Shown here: positions 24,620 to 36,238 of the stretch, in pieces
Numbering within the stretch: position 1 is the first letter of the stretch
Layout of the letters: each line of letters starts with the position of its first letter
NCBI GenBank assembly: GCA_964017195.1
Contig: OZ024887.1
Span: 5,959,959-6,023,958 of the forward strand
Direction of reading: 5' to 3'
Source: Siderastrea radians
Taxonomy: Eukaryota > Cnidaria > Anthozoa > Scleractinia > Rhizangiidae
DNA length: 64,000 nt
Program-made: the position numbers and the translations under genes
The notes under the pieces: generated by a model
The model's input: the letters and a program-made list of their open reading frames with translations, nothing else
What the model was told of the DNA's origin: nothing
Database searches by the model: none

Positions 24620-27600
24620 GTACTGTACTAATTATTCTCCCTCCTAGTTCCTACATTGGTTTGTGTGGCCCATATCTCAGACCATTTACGGTCATCTCAG
24701 TCTCTACTTTATACATATGTGAAGTATTTTTGACCCTGTTTACAATCCAGACGGTTCTCGATGTCAGTAAATGTTAGGAATGGTTTTCACTTACTCCGCT
24801 GAGCGGGGGTTCTCGCTCTGCAAGGTCAAAATGAAATGATTAAGTTTCGGCAAAGAATACATCTTCTGTGGCAGACGATTTTTGTGTCCATCACGGAAGG
24901 ATGTGTTAATTTTCAGTCTGCTCGTTTTAACGGTTTTAGTTTTTTTATTGCCCTTCCTCAGAACGTTTGCGCGGAAAGCTCGCAGTACATCAAGGGTACG
25001 GTTATGTTTCGAGCAACTCTACAGAGAGGAAACACATTTCACTGTGGAACTAAATATCGTAGGAATAGCTGTAGCTAACTGATGAAATTAAAGTGAATTG
25101 AAATCATTTTTTGTTTCTTTTATTGCTTGGTTTGCAACATCTGCCTGAGTTCTGCTTCCGTGGAGAGAAATTTTGGAGCGGCAGCACAGTTTTTCTCCCA
25201 GTATCTTCCTATTTTTTTCCCGAACGGAACTCTATTTCGTTTGCCTCGACGACCTTAACTATTCGACGCCAAATTTCTTTCAAGAAGAAAAGAAAGTGTG
25301 CACTAAGAAGATGCAACCAAGGCGCGAAATGCATCTTTTGTTGGAGGATCTGAAGCCAAATAATATTCCTGCAAAAGATTTTTTAAACAAAGTCGGGAAG
25401 TAAAGATACCTGTAAAAGGTTTCCCGGACAATCAAATACAATGAAGTACGTGTATTTGGACGGGAAAATGGCAGAACAATACTATGTGCTTTTAAAACTG
25501 TGAATGTCTTTGAATGGTTTAGGAACCAAGTTTAACAAATTGAGCACCACGAAACGCTATCCTTCAAATTGTATAAATAACAAGCGTCGAGGTGCGAAAC
25601 CAGATATTCTGGTTGTAAAATTAAATGTTACGCTTACAATAGATAGTTCCATCTGGAAAGTTGAGGAAACGATAGGACACCGGTTTTTCTCCTTTTCGTT
25701 TTTTCACTTTGTGCAGATGCATCCTTTATTTTCCCTTTTTGCTTAAAAGGTCAGCTGAAACTCACAAGCACCATAACCTCGTTCTCAGGTTCGTTTACCG
25801 TATTCAGTGCGCCAGGATGTTTGCGAAAATTGTTTTCAAAACAAATACGTGCGCGGAGGACCTTGCTGCAATAGAAACTGCGTTTCAATTAGTGTTTGTT
25901 GATGGTCTCCAAAGCAACGTTAATGGCCATGGAGTCTTTTGTAACGCTTAGAAAGAAATTGCATTTCGCCTCTTGAACTGTCTTCGCGCCGCACAAAAGG
26001 TTCTGATTACAATAAGGATATAGCGAAGACCGAGGTGTTGATGAGCTCTTCACGCTTTAAACGACTTTTCCTTCAGCCTCGTACGACATGTAATCATAAG
26101 CGACCTCGTTATGCTGATATATAATAACACGGATTCGTGTGTGCTGGCATAAATGCAACGTTTAAATTTTAAAGTGGTATACTGCGGTTTACAATAATGG
26201 TAACAGCTTGGTGTTAACAATCCGTACAATGTTCTCTTTTGTAAACCATTAGCCAAACATTTCAAGAAGTAATTCTTTTATCTCATGCAAATTTATCAAA
26301 CTGGCAGGTGTCTCTAAGGAAAATTCATAACAACCGTCTTTACTGGTAAACCGCACTCTTCATTTTTGAAAGAGTTGTCAATCTGCAAAGGAATCGGTGA
26401 GTTCTCCGAAAATTGAAACCTTCTTGGATAAGCACTGTAGCCATTGTGGAAAAAAAGAGGATATTTATTTAAGAGGATTTATTGCCGATAAAGTCTCTAA
26501 AACACCACATAACGTATGAAATTGGTTGATCTGGACGCATTTTCTTGGTTTTTCCCGACATGAACACTGAACTTGGTTTTCTTGTGTTTGTTTTGTACTT
26601 TCTATTATTTCTGGATTTGTACTCAACGTTTGCGAAACTTTTATTTGCAAGTGGAGGCAGGAGCACAAAAAAGCTATGGGATTTGAAGAGAAATTGCCTA
26701 GAAGAGAAGAACTTTGGAAGTGAAACCTTGGCAATGCGTAAAGTGGCAGATGCCAAGAGAGAAAAGCGAAATCTGAAAGCCGGAAAAGACTTCGCTGAAA
26801 TCCACCTTCGTCGTGAAATATTGCTACCAAGTTTGAGAAACAATGGACAAATTGCTGCTGGGCAAAAGGCAAGGCTTTGGGGCAGGACTTAAATTAGGAA
26901 ACTGTGTATATGAATCAATTATGACAGAAAACGACAAACAGTATATAAGGGGATGATTTATTCGTTTCTTGAAGCTTTGACATGTTTTTTATAATCTGCA
27001 AACATGTTTTTGGATGGCTTCCGGCTTGAACTACTGAGTACGCTCTGGGAAGCTTGCCAGTGAGTCTAACGTAAACACGCTGAGTCAGTATGCGTAGCGT
27101 CCTTGAACACCCGTGCCAGATATATTTACACCTTGTATGAGTCAATTACGGTTCCGGCAAAATTTTGACTATTTTGTCCGCCTCTTAATAGACAAGAAAA
27201 TAAATCGGGGGAAAAAAATGACCGCCATATTTAACGAAAATTCGATTTAATACGTATTGATCAGCGTGATTTTCAAAATTAAAAACAAAGAAAGATACCG
27301 TTGACAAATCTCCTCAACAGAACTGCACTGTTTGCGTTCGCTTATGGCAAAAGTTGTTAGCCTAGGGACTTGTATAGTGAGTTTAAACAATATCTATAGA
27401 CTTACTAGATGATTGTTAAACGCAAATGAGCCAAGATGGTAGTCGCGTGTTCCACTATATATCAATTATAGTTTTAAAAAATAGCGAGGTGAATGAGGCG
27501 GCTGATTTGCTGTTTTCTGATGCCGCTTTCCACACTAGATTTTGTTAGATTAAAGAGGCCAGCGGGAGTTTGTTTGCATGAAGACTCAGTAGGAATTGAA

Positions 27601-28033
27601 AAAATCTCTCGAGTGATTCGAGCTTGTAACAGCCTGTTTTTGCGCTCCCATGTCATTTTACTCTAAAAAGAATCTAGGATTGAAAAAAGATCCACCGGAT
27701 TTGAAAAATGGATTTTCCAATTTGACAAAAATTTTTGGATTTTAAGCTTATTCTCTCTTTTTAAATCCGTTAACAGTGCGACCCAGATGTTATTGGCCGT
27801 TCTCAAAAAATCAGCAGCAAACAACAACACAGTCATACTGATATTGTTAATTTTATACAATATTCTTTAGCAGTCATTAACTGAAAGGTTATATGGGAAG
27901 TAAGGTCGCCCAATCAGTTGTGTCAGAGTGATCGTTTAATTTTAGCCTACGAGCAGGTTCAGTTGGGTTTTCCGGCGCACACCGGCGACTCAACAACAGG
28001 CGGAGCCTTCATTTTCGAGCCGGCGACCAAACG
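24620..28033. other. Intergenic stretch with unrecognised short ORFs
   Basis: Several short frames here look more protein-like than chance. 24882-25082 has a hydrophobic segment followed by a basic one, 25173-25403 ends in a charged helix-like stretch, and 26545-26892 (115 codons) begins with a hydrophobic helix and continues with a Lys/Glu-rich region. They are in different frames, no splice sites clearly join them, and no family was recognised. They could be a decayed gene or exons of an unseen one. Confidence 0.35.
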
Positions 28034-28036
28034 TAA

Positions 28037-28694
28037 GGGAAGGTACTTTTTTCTTGGGGGGGGGGGGGGGAGGGCTGGGGAATTTTGGGATTTTTTCCCA
28101 AAAAAGTGTTGGCCCTCCCTTGCGTTTTAATGAAAACACTCCTGACCCCCCACCTTTAGGTGACTGACAAAAGTGCGACCCTCCCCTCACTACTACATGG
28201 TATGTTCCATGCTGTAGAAACCTCAGAACGTTTCACTTGTGAACGCAAAGTGTTTGAATATGAATATATCTCGATATTGAATGTGTGCACGCTGACACTA
28301 AACGACTCAGGAGATCAGGCAGCGGATAGCCAACAGCAAGAAGCTGAAGAAACGATACCTGAGTCAAGTACTTCTCGATACGGACGCCAAAGGACACGAG
28401 TCCTCCGAGAAAAACTATGTGCCATGGCATAATATACATGTACAAATGCAACCTAGTACCTATAATAAAACACCAAATTAAATCAAAGTAGGTGAAAAGA
28501 AAAACTTAATCTGTAAGAAAAATGGAAAGCAGCATCACAAAAATTGACATTAAAAAATTCCGGAAAAGATGTGTGACCCTCCCTTGAATAGCTCACATGA
28601 GGTTTGGCCCTCCCCTTTTGGTGCTCACTTTCACTGATGACCCTCCCCTCTGAGGCCCAAGCCCTCCCCCCCCCAGGAAAAAACGTACCTTCCC
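28037..28694. mobile_element. PIF/Harbinger-like MITE with G-rich termini
   Basis: Left end GGGAAGGTAC followed by T/C and a G run; right end GTACCTTCCC preceded by a C run. They form matching inverted termini. TAA flanks both ends (28034-28036 and 28695-28697). GTGACCCTCCC-like words recur inside both halves. The middle holds a 90-codon frame (28160-28432) that may be captured sequence. It is 658 bp and non-autonomous. Confidence 0.7.
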
Positions 28695-28983
28695 TAAATG
28701 GCATTCTTGTACCTCGAGTCTTCGTTCTTTACAAGGGAAACGAAGACGCTGGGTACGAGGGCGCGTAAATGGACACTGTGCCGCCAAGCCGCGCACGCGT
28801 ACATATACCCAATCAAGGCCCAGTTCAAACGTTGAGCTCTTCATGCGCCATCCTCGGAGACCCAGGGGCAGCTAGTCGGGACGACGGGATTTTCATGGGC
28901 GAAAGTTTACAACAAGAGCGGGAGAGCCCCTGGGCACTTACTCTTACCGAACGAGTTCCAGAAGCGTTTGAAATCCCGCCTTC

Positions 28984-29017
28984 TGATTGGCCAGAAAAAT
29001 ATTTTTCTGGCCAATCA
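28984..29017. repeat. Perfect 34-bp palindrome with paired CCAAT boxes
   Basis: TGATTGGCCAGAAAAAT followed by its exact reverse complement, giving an ATTGG and a CCAAT box in one dyad. The same sequence is at 30026-30059 in the other arm of the foldback element. Confidence 0.9.
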
Positions 29018-29376
29018 GCGAGGAGGAACAGCCGGGCGACTCTCATGTCTTCTTACACGAGGTTGTTTTCCTCATCGAATGCCGTAGTAGCGTGGCCCGT
29101 TCAACGGGAACATTTTTGAGGAGAGCTTCAGAAAAAATAAATAAATAATAAATAAACGAAGTCGAGGAAATCGCAAACTATAACGTGGCCGCAAGAAAAC
29201 AAACACTCACGGCGATTTTTCACGGCGGACTTATCGAAGGTATCGCAAATTTTTAGAGCTAGCGACTTCCCCTTTCTCCAATGTAACTAATTATTTCTCC
29301 TTCTTCGTTGATCTTCGTCTGAAACTTTCCATCTCTGATGCACGGGCCACGCAACTATGTTGATCGAGCGTGTCAT

Positions 29377-29416
29377 GTCACGTACTAGAGAGAACTAGTT
29401 CTCTCTAGTACGTGAC
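29377..29416. repeat. Perfect 40-bp palindrome
   Basis: GTCACGTACTAGAGAGAACT followed directly by its exact reverse complement, with no spacer. It lies at the inner edge of the left arm of the Mutator-like element. Confidence 0.9.
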
Positions 29417-30213
29417 GTGACGTCGCATCGACCGTTAAGCAGACAATCGCCCAGATCGGCTTCCAGAAGCTCGGAAAAGCAATAAAAACGCAGCGAACAC
29501 ATAGCAGGTGATGTTTTTCAAACTGTATTTCCATTTTAATGCATTTTCAGCGGAAAACCGCCGATTATTTTCGATCGAATTTCAGTTCCATACAAACACT
29601 CATATTACGCTTTGGTTAACTGTGGCTCCCACGCTCGAGCGACATAGTTGCGTGGCCCGTGCATCGGAGATTCCCGTGGAAAGTTTCAGACGTAGTTCAA
29701 CGAAGAAGGAGAAATAATTAGTAACATCGTTTACTCGAGTAGCTATTAGCCTCACGCAACACTTGAGAAAGGGGAAGTCGCTAGCTCTAAAAATTTACGA
29801 TACCTTCGATAAGTCCGCCGTGAAAAATCGCGGTGAGTGTTTGTTTTCTTGCGGTCACGTTATAGTTTGCGATTTCCTCGACTTCGTTTATTTATAATTT
29901 AATTATTTTTTCTGAAGCTCTCCTCAAAAATGTTCCCGTTGAACAGGCCACGCTACTACGGCATTCGATGAGGAAAACAACCTCGTGTAAGAAGACATGA
30001 GAGTCGCCCGGCTGTTCCTCCTCGCTGATTGGCCAGAAAAATATTTTTCTGGCCAATCAGAAGGCGGGATTTCAAACGCTTCTGGAACTCGTTCGGTAAG
30101 AGTAAGTGCCCAGGGGCTCTCCCGCTCTTGTTGTAAACTTTCGCCCATGAAAATCCCGTCGTCCCGACTAGCTGCCCCTGGGTCTCCGAGGATGTTCATG
30201 CGCTGGACTTAAT

Positions 30214-30237
30214 GGAATTCAATTCAATTCAATTCAG
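30214..30237. repeat. AATTC pentanucleotide repeat
   Basis: Four to five tandem AATTC units right beside the Mutator-like element. Confidence 0.85.
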
Positions 30238-30552
30238 TTTTATTTAAACACGGTTAAATCTGCAAAAGCTGCAAAAGCTGCAAAAGCTGTGGTTTTTGTT
30301 AGTTTGCATTAGGTTTGTTGCAGGAAAAGTTTGTCGTTTGAACTAGGCCTAAGAGCCTCCTAGTTCAGTCGAACTCTAACATTCATCGTTTTTCAATTCC
30401 TGTCACTTGTATATTCCTTGTTAATGGTTGTTCTTTCGTGTGTTACCGCGCCTGCTGGCTTTAGTCTCCACCTCACCTTTTTCAACTTTTTTCTTTCGTC
30501 CGACTGGAACCGACCCACCGTTACGACTTCGTAAGGATTGTTTTTTTACACA

Positions 30553-30579
30553 AGAGAGAGGACCCTGGGAACGAGGTTG
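30553..30579 (-). mobile_element. Solo end of a CAACCTCGTTCCCAGG-type foldback element
   Basis: On the minus strand the sequence CAACCTCGTTCCCAGGGTCC matches the terminus of the complete 88-bp element at 54231-54318. No partner arm was found nearby, so this is a fragment. Confidence 0.55.
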
Positions 30580-30599
30580 TTTTTTTTGTTTGGTTGGCA

Positions 30600-31550
30600 A
30601 GCACAAAATATTGTGGTAATGAATTCATTATTAGCCTGTGGTCGCCAATATGACGACGACCGGGTCTATTAATACCCGTTTTTTTACTTTTTTTTTTCTT
30701 CACGAGTAACTATCCGCGGAAGTCCAGTTTTTGCTCAGCCATGGAAACTCTCGGCCTTAACTTCCGCTTTACGTTGACTGGGTTCGTGTCTTGAATGCCG
30801 CTAATGTTTTTTATCTTTAGGGATCGGGTCTGGTACGACTGCCGGGTTCAATGACAGTAGAGCAATTCTTCTTTTACTAGATAGTATAGCGATTAAGATG
30901 TGATTCTTGACGGCGGACGGCCTTTTAACGGAAATTTTACTGCTCTCTTTAAATTGACGTTTCCATTTGAATTTAGTTTACACACTCAAAGAAACCAATT
31001 CAAGGCCAGGAAGAACATTCAGTTGGTTTCCTGCATGTTATCGTGGAATTCTGATTAGACAGTCAGTTCCTACAAGTTGAGTTATCACGCAACTATTCAA
31101 AACCTTTAATTTCATTAGACCTTGTATTAAGCAGCTCTTTTGTATTAAGTGTTAAGGGTCCATGTTTCTCTTGTTTATCTCGCGTGTATTGTCTTTTTTT
31201 TAACAATCCTGCGAGGTGTTCTAAGAGCTGCATGGTGGCCCCATAAGCTGTTCTAAACAATAGAAGCTGGGCCATTCTCCATATCAGAGCACATTTCTTG
31301 TGAGGTCAAGGAAACAAAGGCTCAAGGTTCAAGATGGTTCTAGACATATAATACTTTCAACTTTACAGAGCATGCGTAGTCAGTTAGTGGGCGCCTGTCA
31401 GAGCTGGCCATGTAAGTTCTATATTTCCGCAGTAGATCCAATGGCTGAAATTAACTTTACAGTTATGGCGTTGACTCCTCTACTTCTATATTTCCTGACC
31501 AATCAGGAGTTTGTGGGGATGCGTTACTGTAGTGGTTAGTGGGCGGCTGT
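30600..31550. other. Intergenic, nothing recognised
   Basis: No coding sequence, RNA gene or clear repeat boundary was seen between the foldback-element remnants and the SINE/LINE fragments. Confidence 0.5.
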
Positions 31551-31740
31551 ACAAAGGCTACGTGGTGGTTGCTGCGTTGAACTTCAGATCTGAGGGTCGG
31601 TTATTCGAGGCGTGGTCTCTGCCATCGGGTTGTCTGTTTCCTTAGACAAGAAACCTTACTCCATACGGTCTGTCTCCTCTCTGTTGTATAAATGGATACT
31701 GGTGACAATCTGCTGGAGGTTAGAACGGGGCAACCTCGGG
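31551..31740 (+). mobile_element. Diverged SINE copy
   Basis: Shares blocks with the SINE at 13920-14215, in the same order: CCTTAGACAAGAAACCTTAC, GTCTGTCTCCTCTCTGTTGT, ATAAATGGATACTGGTGACA. The tRNA-like head is degraded (TTGAACTTCAGATCTGAGGG). The GTGATGGACTAG core is not recognisable. Confidence 0.5.
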
Positions 31741-31799
31741 GAAAGTGGGTTCAACCCTATCGGTTGCTTCTCAGGTCAAAGGTCAAGCTCTGGCCGTGT

Positions 31800-32720
31800 G
31801 GCCCTTCACACAGATTAGGCAATGGATGACAAAAAGAAAGCTAGTGTTAAATCAAAACAAGGCCAAAGAAATGCTATTTAGAACCAAACCAAAGCTTGAA
31901 AATGCTGTAAGGCAAAATATAGACAGGGCTACATTGAGTTCAGTTTCCTAGGAGTAATGTTTGATGAGCAATTGTCTTGAAAGGAACATATTGGTATAGC
32001 ATGCGGAAAAAGCAAGCAAGTGCATGGTTTATTTTCCCGAATCAGATTAAGTGTCACCCTTGAGGCATCCAAATGTGTGTTTACTGAAGCGATAATGTAC
32101 AGAGCTTGCTTCAAGGAGACAGCTCTAGCGAAGCAATCTCGTTTCTAGGCTGATAAAGATCTAATGACTAGAGGGGACATGCGTAATTGCATATTAGTTG
32201 TAAAGTGTTTGTATAACATCTAAGCCAGTATTTTGCTAGGAATTACACACTGTAAACTCAGGAAATCTGTTTCAGCCCCAAAGTCCCAAATTAGCCCTGA
32301 GCCGGCCCCTGGAGCTGATGCGGCCCACTCTGGGGCTATTTCAGCCACAACTGGGACAGAACTACCCCCACTGGAAACCGAAACAACCCACGGTGGGACA
32401 CAATTTGGCCCTTTGGTGCTGGTCCAGCCCCTGTAAATAGGACTATTATGATACTGTATTTTACTCACCAAAACTGCCCCATTTGGGAGCTAAAACAGAA
32501 CTTCTGAATTTACAGTGTAGAAAACATAGCCGTACAGCACTAGAAAGCATAGTGATCCACACCTCCTGAAAACAACGTCTTGGGAAAAGAACCTTCAGAT
32601 ATTCTGGAACGGTGCTATGTAATTCTCTTCCACCTACTATCAACAACGCAGCTTTATATTAGTATCTTTCAAGACCCTAATCAGAAGGCCTTCATGTGTG
32701 ACTTGCAATTGGTACCCGCA
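31800..32720 (+). pseudogene. LINE reverse transcriptase fragment split by a MITE
   Basis: Frames around 31815-31900 give QWMTKRKLVLNQNKAKEMLF and, after stops, FLGVMFDEQLS, the thumb and post-catalytic region of CR1/Jockey-type LINE proteins. After the inserted element at 32248-32517 the C-terminal pattern resumes at about 32580 (RTFRYSGTVLCNSLPPTINN). Several stops and frameshifts are present. The catalytic part is absent. Confidence 0.6.
32248..32517. mobile_element. CACTGTAAA-type MITE inside a LINE fragment
   Basis: Left terminus CACTGTAAACTCAGGAAATC and right terminus, read in reverse complement, CACTGTAAATTCAGAAGTTC form imperfect inverted repeats that extend through a CTGTTT.AGC block. 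The right end is followed by TA and the left is preceded by CA, so a TA target duplication with one change is possible. It interrupts LINE coding sequence, which fixes the order of insertion. Confidence 0.6.
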
Positions 32721-35700
32721 TTTAAAAATTAATAGTATATCCATGCAGTTATTTTAGATATTGTTATTGTTAGCATGTTACACATATTTTTGTGATTACA
32801 TTTTTATTGTATATTTGTTGTTTCTCTGCTACTATTTTTATTGTCATAATGTTGTTAACACTTATAGTAATTTCCAACTAATGCTTTTATATTGTATTTA
32901 GTTTAAGGAATACTCAGAGCCCCTCTGAATACCAGCCCCTTTGCTGACTGGACCAGCCTGCGTTAATAAAGCCACTCCCACCGGCCTGTGGCTAGTGTGC
33001 GATTTAACTTGCAATCAGGAGTTCATTAGGTAAATATTCAGCACTGAGGTGAATAATTGCTTCAGTATGTACCTTTTTTTTGGGGGGGGGGGGTTGTGAG
33101 TAATTAAATAATGGATAAGAATTCGTGCGAGCCGCAATGGCTGCTTCCCTCGGGGATGAACTGCAAATGCTATCCCGAGTTTGTGTGGCCAATCAGAGCG
33201 CCAGAAAACTGACCATTAGTCAGATTAGTAGTATACGCTGTTCGTTATTAAACCATACCACTGGAGATGTACATTGAAGAGATAGATTAGTTAGCTGCTA
33301 AATAAATCGTGGAACCAAAAGATAAATAGTATGTTAAAAAGAGCCTGTGCTTTCTTAATTAAAAATAGTATGTTAAAAAGTGTCTGTTCTTAGGACATTT
33401 ACACTGAATATTAATATCCACCATTTGCATTTTCAGTGATGCCACTTAATTCACCTTTTTGCTTCGAGTGTTGAATAACAACACATGTAGTGCGGTGACA
33501 ACTTTCTGTCTGAATCATTCAAATAAGAACAATCAAGCAGTACTTTTGTTCATTTTTGTTTTTCTGGGCTTGACACTCTTGGAAATAAAATTAGAAACAC
33601 AAAGCTCGAAAAACGCAGGGTTATTATTTGATATCCCGTATGAGGTGAACCAATCAGAATGATGGAAATTCAGTAACGGAAATCAAGAATTTAATAAATG
33701 CACCTTTTTCGTTGTTTTGGTCTGTAGATAATGCGCGCGAGTTTTTTTGCGAGCACCGCAGGGGCGAGGACAAATGCGAGCAACGAGTAAAATTTGCGCA
33801 TTTTATCGGCCAAAACACCGAATAAGAGTTGTATCATTCCACTGCATTTTGTTTTTGCTTCGTCCTCCTTCAGCAAGAAAACCGGTCAAACCGGGATTGT
33901 ACAGTGCAATACGCTGCATATTGTGCACGTTCTCGTGCCCTTATGCGGTACAACGACGCAAAAGTGGAATAATAAATACGTATACAGCCCCTCCAACTAT
34001 CGAATTTCCAGCCGGCTTTCTAATTGGTTTGCCTCACACGCGTTATCCGCCAGCAACCCTTCTTTTTGCCTTGTTTGGAAATTCCTTTCCTACTCAAGTG
34101 TCACGGCGTTCCAAAGCAGCTTTCACCGCCAAGTAAAAGTTTTGTCCCAAAGCACGGTAAAAAATCCAGCAACGATTACTGACGTAGAGAATTTAATATT
34201 TCACTCGCGCTTGTTGGGTATCAGGTGGTTATAACCAATTCGGTGCTATGTGCCTCGTTGGCTGTGTATCACGTCATATTCAACGCACACTCCTGGAATA
34301 ATTGTTAATTATTACATTATATCTCCCACCTTTGGATGTTAACAAGCACGAGCACTGATAGGTTATTTACTGATATGTTATCAGCTCTGAATGTTTTACA
34401 AATACAGAAGTCACGCGAAATAGAAAACAAAACAATTCTACTCTTAAAACGAAAGTTAGGTTTTGGAACGTTGAAAAGATAGTTGTGATCCAAGGGTTTT
34501 TTTTAAATCTAATAAACCAATATCATCCACTTAACTCCTTACATATGCAGTCCTGTCGAAGTCGGCGCAGCGTTATTGGTTGTCTATGAGTCTAAGGATT
34601 TCATGAAAATAATTGTCAAGTGCGCATTAAGGCCTAAGGCACATACAAAGCTTTCAGAACCTTGCTTTAAAATGACATGATACTTTATCTCTTATCTTTC
34701 TTAAAGTTGATGTTTGTCGTATTCTCCACGCATTCATTATTAAATAACACATTCAAAATTTTTATCTTTCATTTAAGACGTGGGCCTTCCAAGAAAAACA
34801 ATGAAAACAAACACGAAACTCCCTTTCCCATGGGTGGATCGATGTTTTTTGGTAGTCAACAGACACTATTTTTTTTTCGAAGTAGTGAAAGCTTGTTTTC
34901 TCAGAATAATTAAAAAGCTCAATTGCGAACTTCGTCGACTACTATCGACGTAAAACGCTTACTACGTCGAAATGAAATACGGTTTCTTTCGATCACATTT
35001 GTTATCTGAATCACATTTTCAGTCCCGCAAGCTTCTAGATTAACGTAATGCTGCAAACGTAATTCAAGTAATAAGTTTTTCTTGCAAATTGAGAGATAAT
35101 TTATCCAACCTAATCCAATGAAGAAAAACCTATCCAGAAAAACATTTTCCCCTTAATAAACCACAAAACCCTTGTTTCAGCGGGAGATCTTTCACGCCCA
35201 GAAAGAGGCTAAAACTAAAAGAAGAAAGAAAAACAATCGAAAATTTCATTATGCGAAATAAGTGGCAAGAACAAAAGCCTTCCAATTTTCCCTTTGACAA
35301 TATTTCTAAGGCCTCCTCGATTCTGAAATCATTTGGAAAGAAAACATTGGCTTTTGGATATGTAGCTAATCCTCAAGCATTGTTCCGGTCCTTCGTCCGT
35401 TCTTGGAAAAAGTGAAATGGTTTCATTAAGCAGTAACATAAAGATATAAAAAGATTTCATTGAAATTGATAAAAGATGCTTAAGATTTCTTACAATTTTA
35501 TCCACGGGCACATCCTGTTATTTTGCATAGCTTAGGCACATGGCGAAAAACCGCGTAAAACCGCACGCACCTAAGAACATGTACAGGGCAAATGACAAGG
35601 AAATGTTGTAAAATATTGTAAAAACACAAAATATTAGTGAGCTTTCAGTTTTAATGAAGCGGAAATTGCTACGGCGGAGAAAGTGTCGTTTTCCAATAAT

Positions 35701-36110
35701 AAATCGTCTTGTTTACACTATTCAATAATATCAGTATCACATCGAGAATTTAGCCAGCATAGTGCAACCTTTTTTAAGAAGTTCTTTCTAATAAATTCGA
35801 ATTTTATCTAACTGGAGACAAGTGTTGTGTAATCTAGGACCGGATTAGCCTCTCAGTGGAAACAATACCGCCTCTGCCGAAAACATGCAATTACAAAGAC
35901 CTGACGCAAAGATAGGCAATAACACTTGGCATATTAGTTTAGTTTGTCAAATGCTACGGGCTTTCAAGGAAGTGCTACTTTTGGGAAATTGACCGAAAAG
36001 TGTCTTTTGTGGCCGGCTAAATGCGTTAATGTAACGGTTGCCTAATTAAATGTGTTATGAATGGCAGCTTATCGGCTGATGGACACGCAGGTGTTCCGTA
36101 ATAAGATCCG
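32721..36110. other. Intergenic, nothing firmly recognised
   Basis: AT-rich sequence with a G run near 33080-33090. Two overlapping frames at 33747-34234 have no family resemblance I can see, and the region around them looks like dispersed repeat. The last part is the upstream region of the secreted-peptide gene. Confidence 0.5.
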
Positions 36111-36116
36111 GGAGAG

Positions 36117-36126
36117 TATAAAATAA
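36117..36126 (+). promoter_or_regulatory. TATA box of the secreted-peptide gene
   Basis: TATAAAATAA lies about 120 bases before the ATG at 36239. Initiation some 30 bases downstream, near TTAGGTCAGCAC at about 36138-36149, would leave a 5' UTR of about 90 bases. Confidence 0.6.
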
Positions 36127-36238
36127 AGCTTAATTTAGGTCAGCACAATTTTTAAAGTAAGGAATCGATAAGTTGCAACGTTAAGCTGATACGACGAAGT
36201 AGCAACTCACACATTCTGCCTGAAAAACTTGACAAGAA

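Larger units (their letters stand above)
28849..30194. mobile_element. Mutator-like foldback element with long terminal inverted repeats
   Basis: The element starts CATCCTCGGAGACCCAGGGG and ends with its exact complement. The two arms, roughly 28849-29360 and 29640-30194, are long near-identical inverted repeats, so the same 60-90-codon frame appears on opposite strands. A perfect 9-bp duplication TTCATGCGC flanks it (28840-28848 and 30195-30203), which together with long TIRs fits Mutator-like elements. No transposase is present. Each arm contains a perfect 34-bp palindrome (28984-29017 and 30026-30059) and the centre a perfect 40-bp palindrome (29377-29416). Confidence 0.85.

Noticed and set aside
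28769..29119. Frame of 116 codons repeated on the opposite strand at 29924-30199
   Set aside because: Both copies lie in the arms of the Mutator-like foldback element; the shared peptide is a by-product of inverted DNA, not a gene pair.
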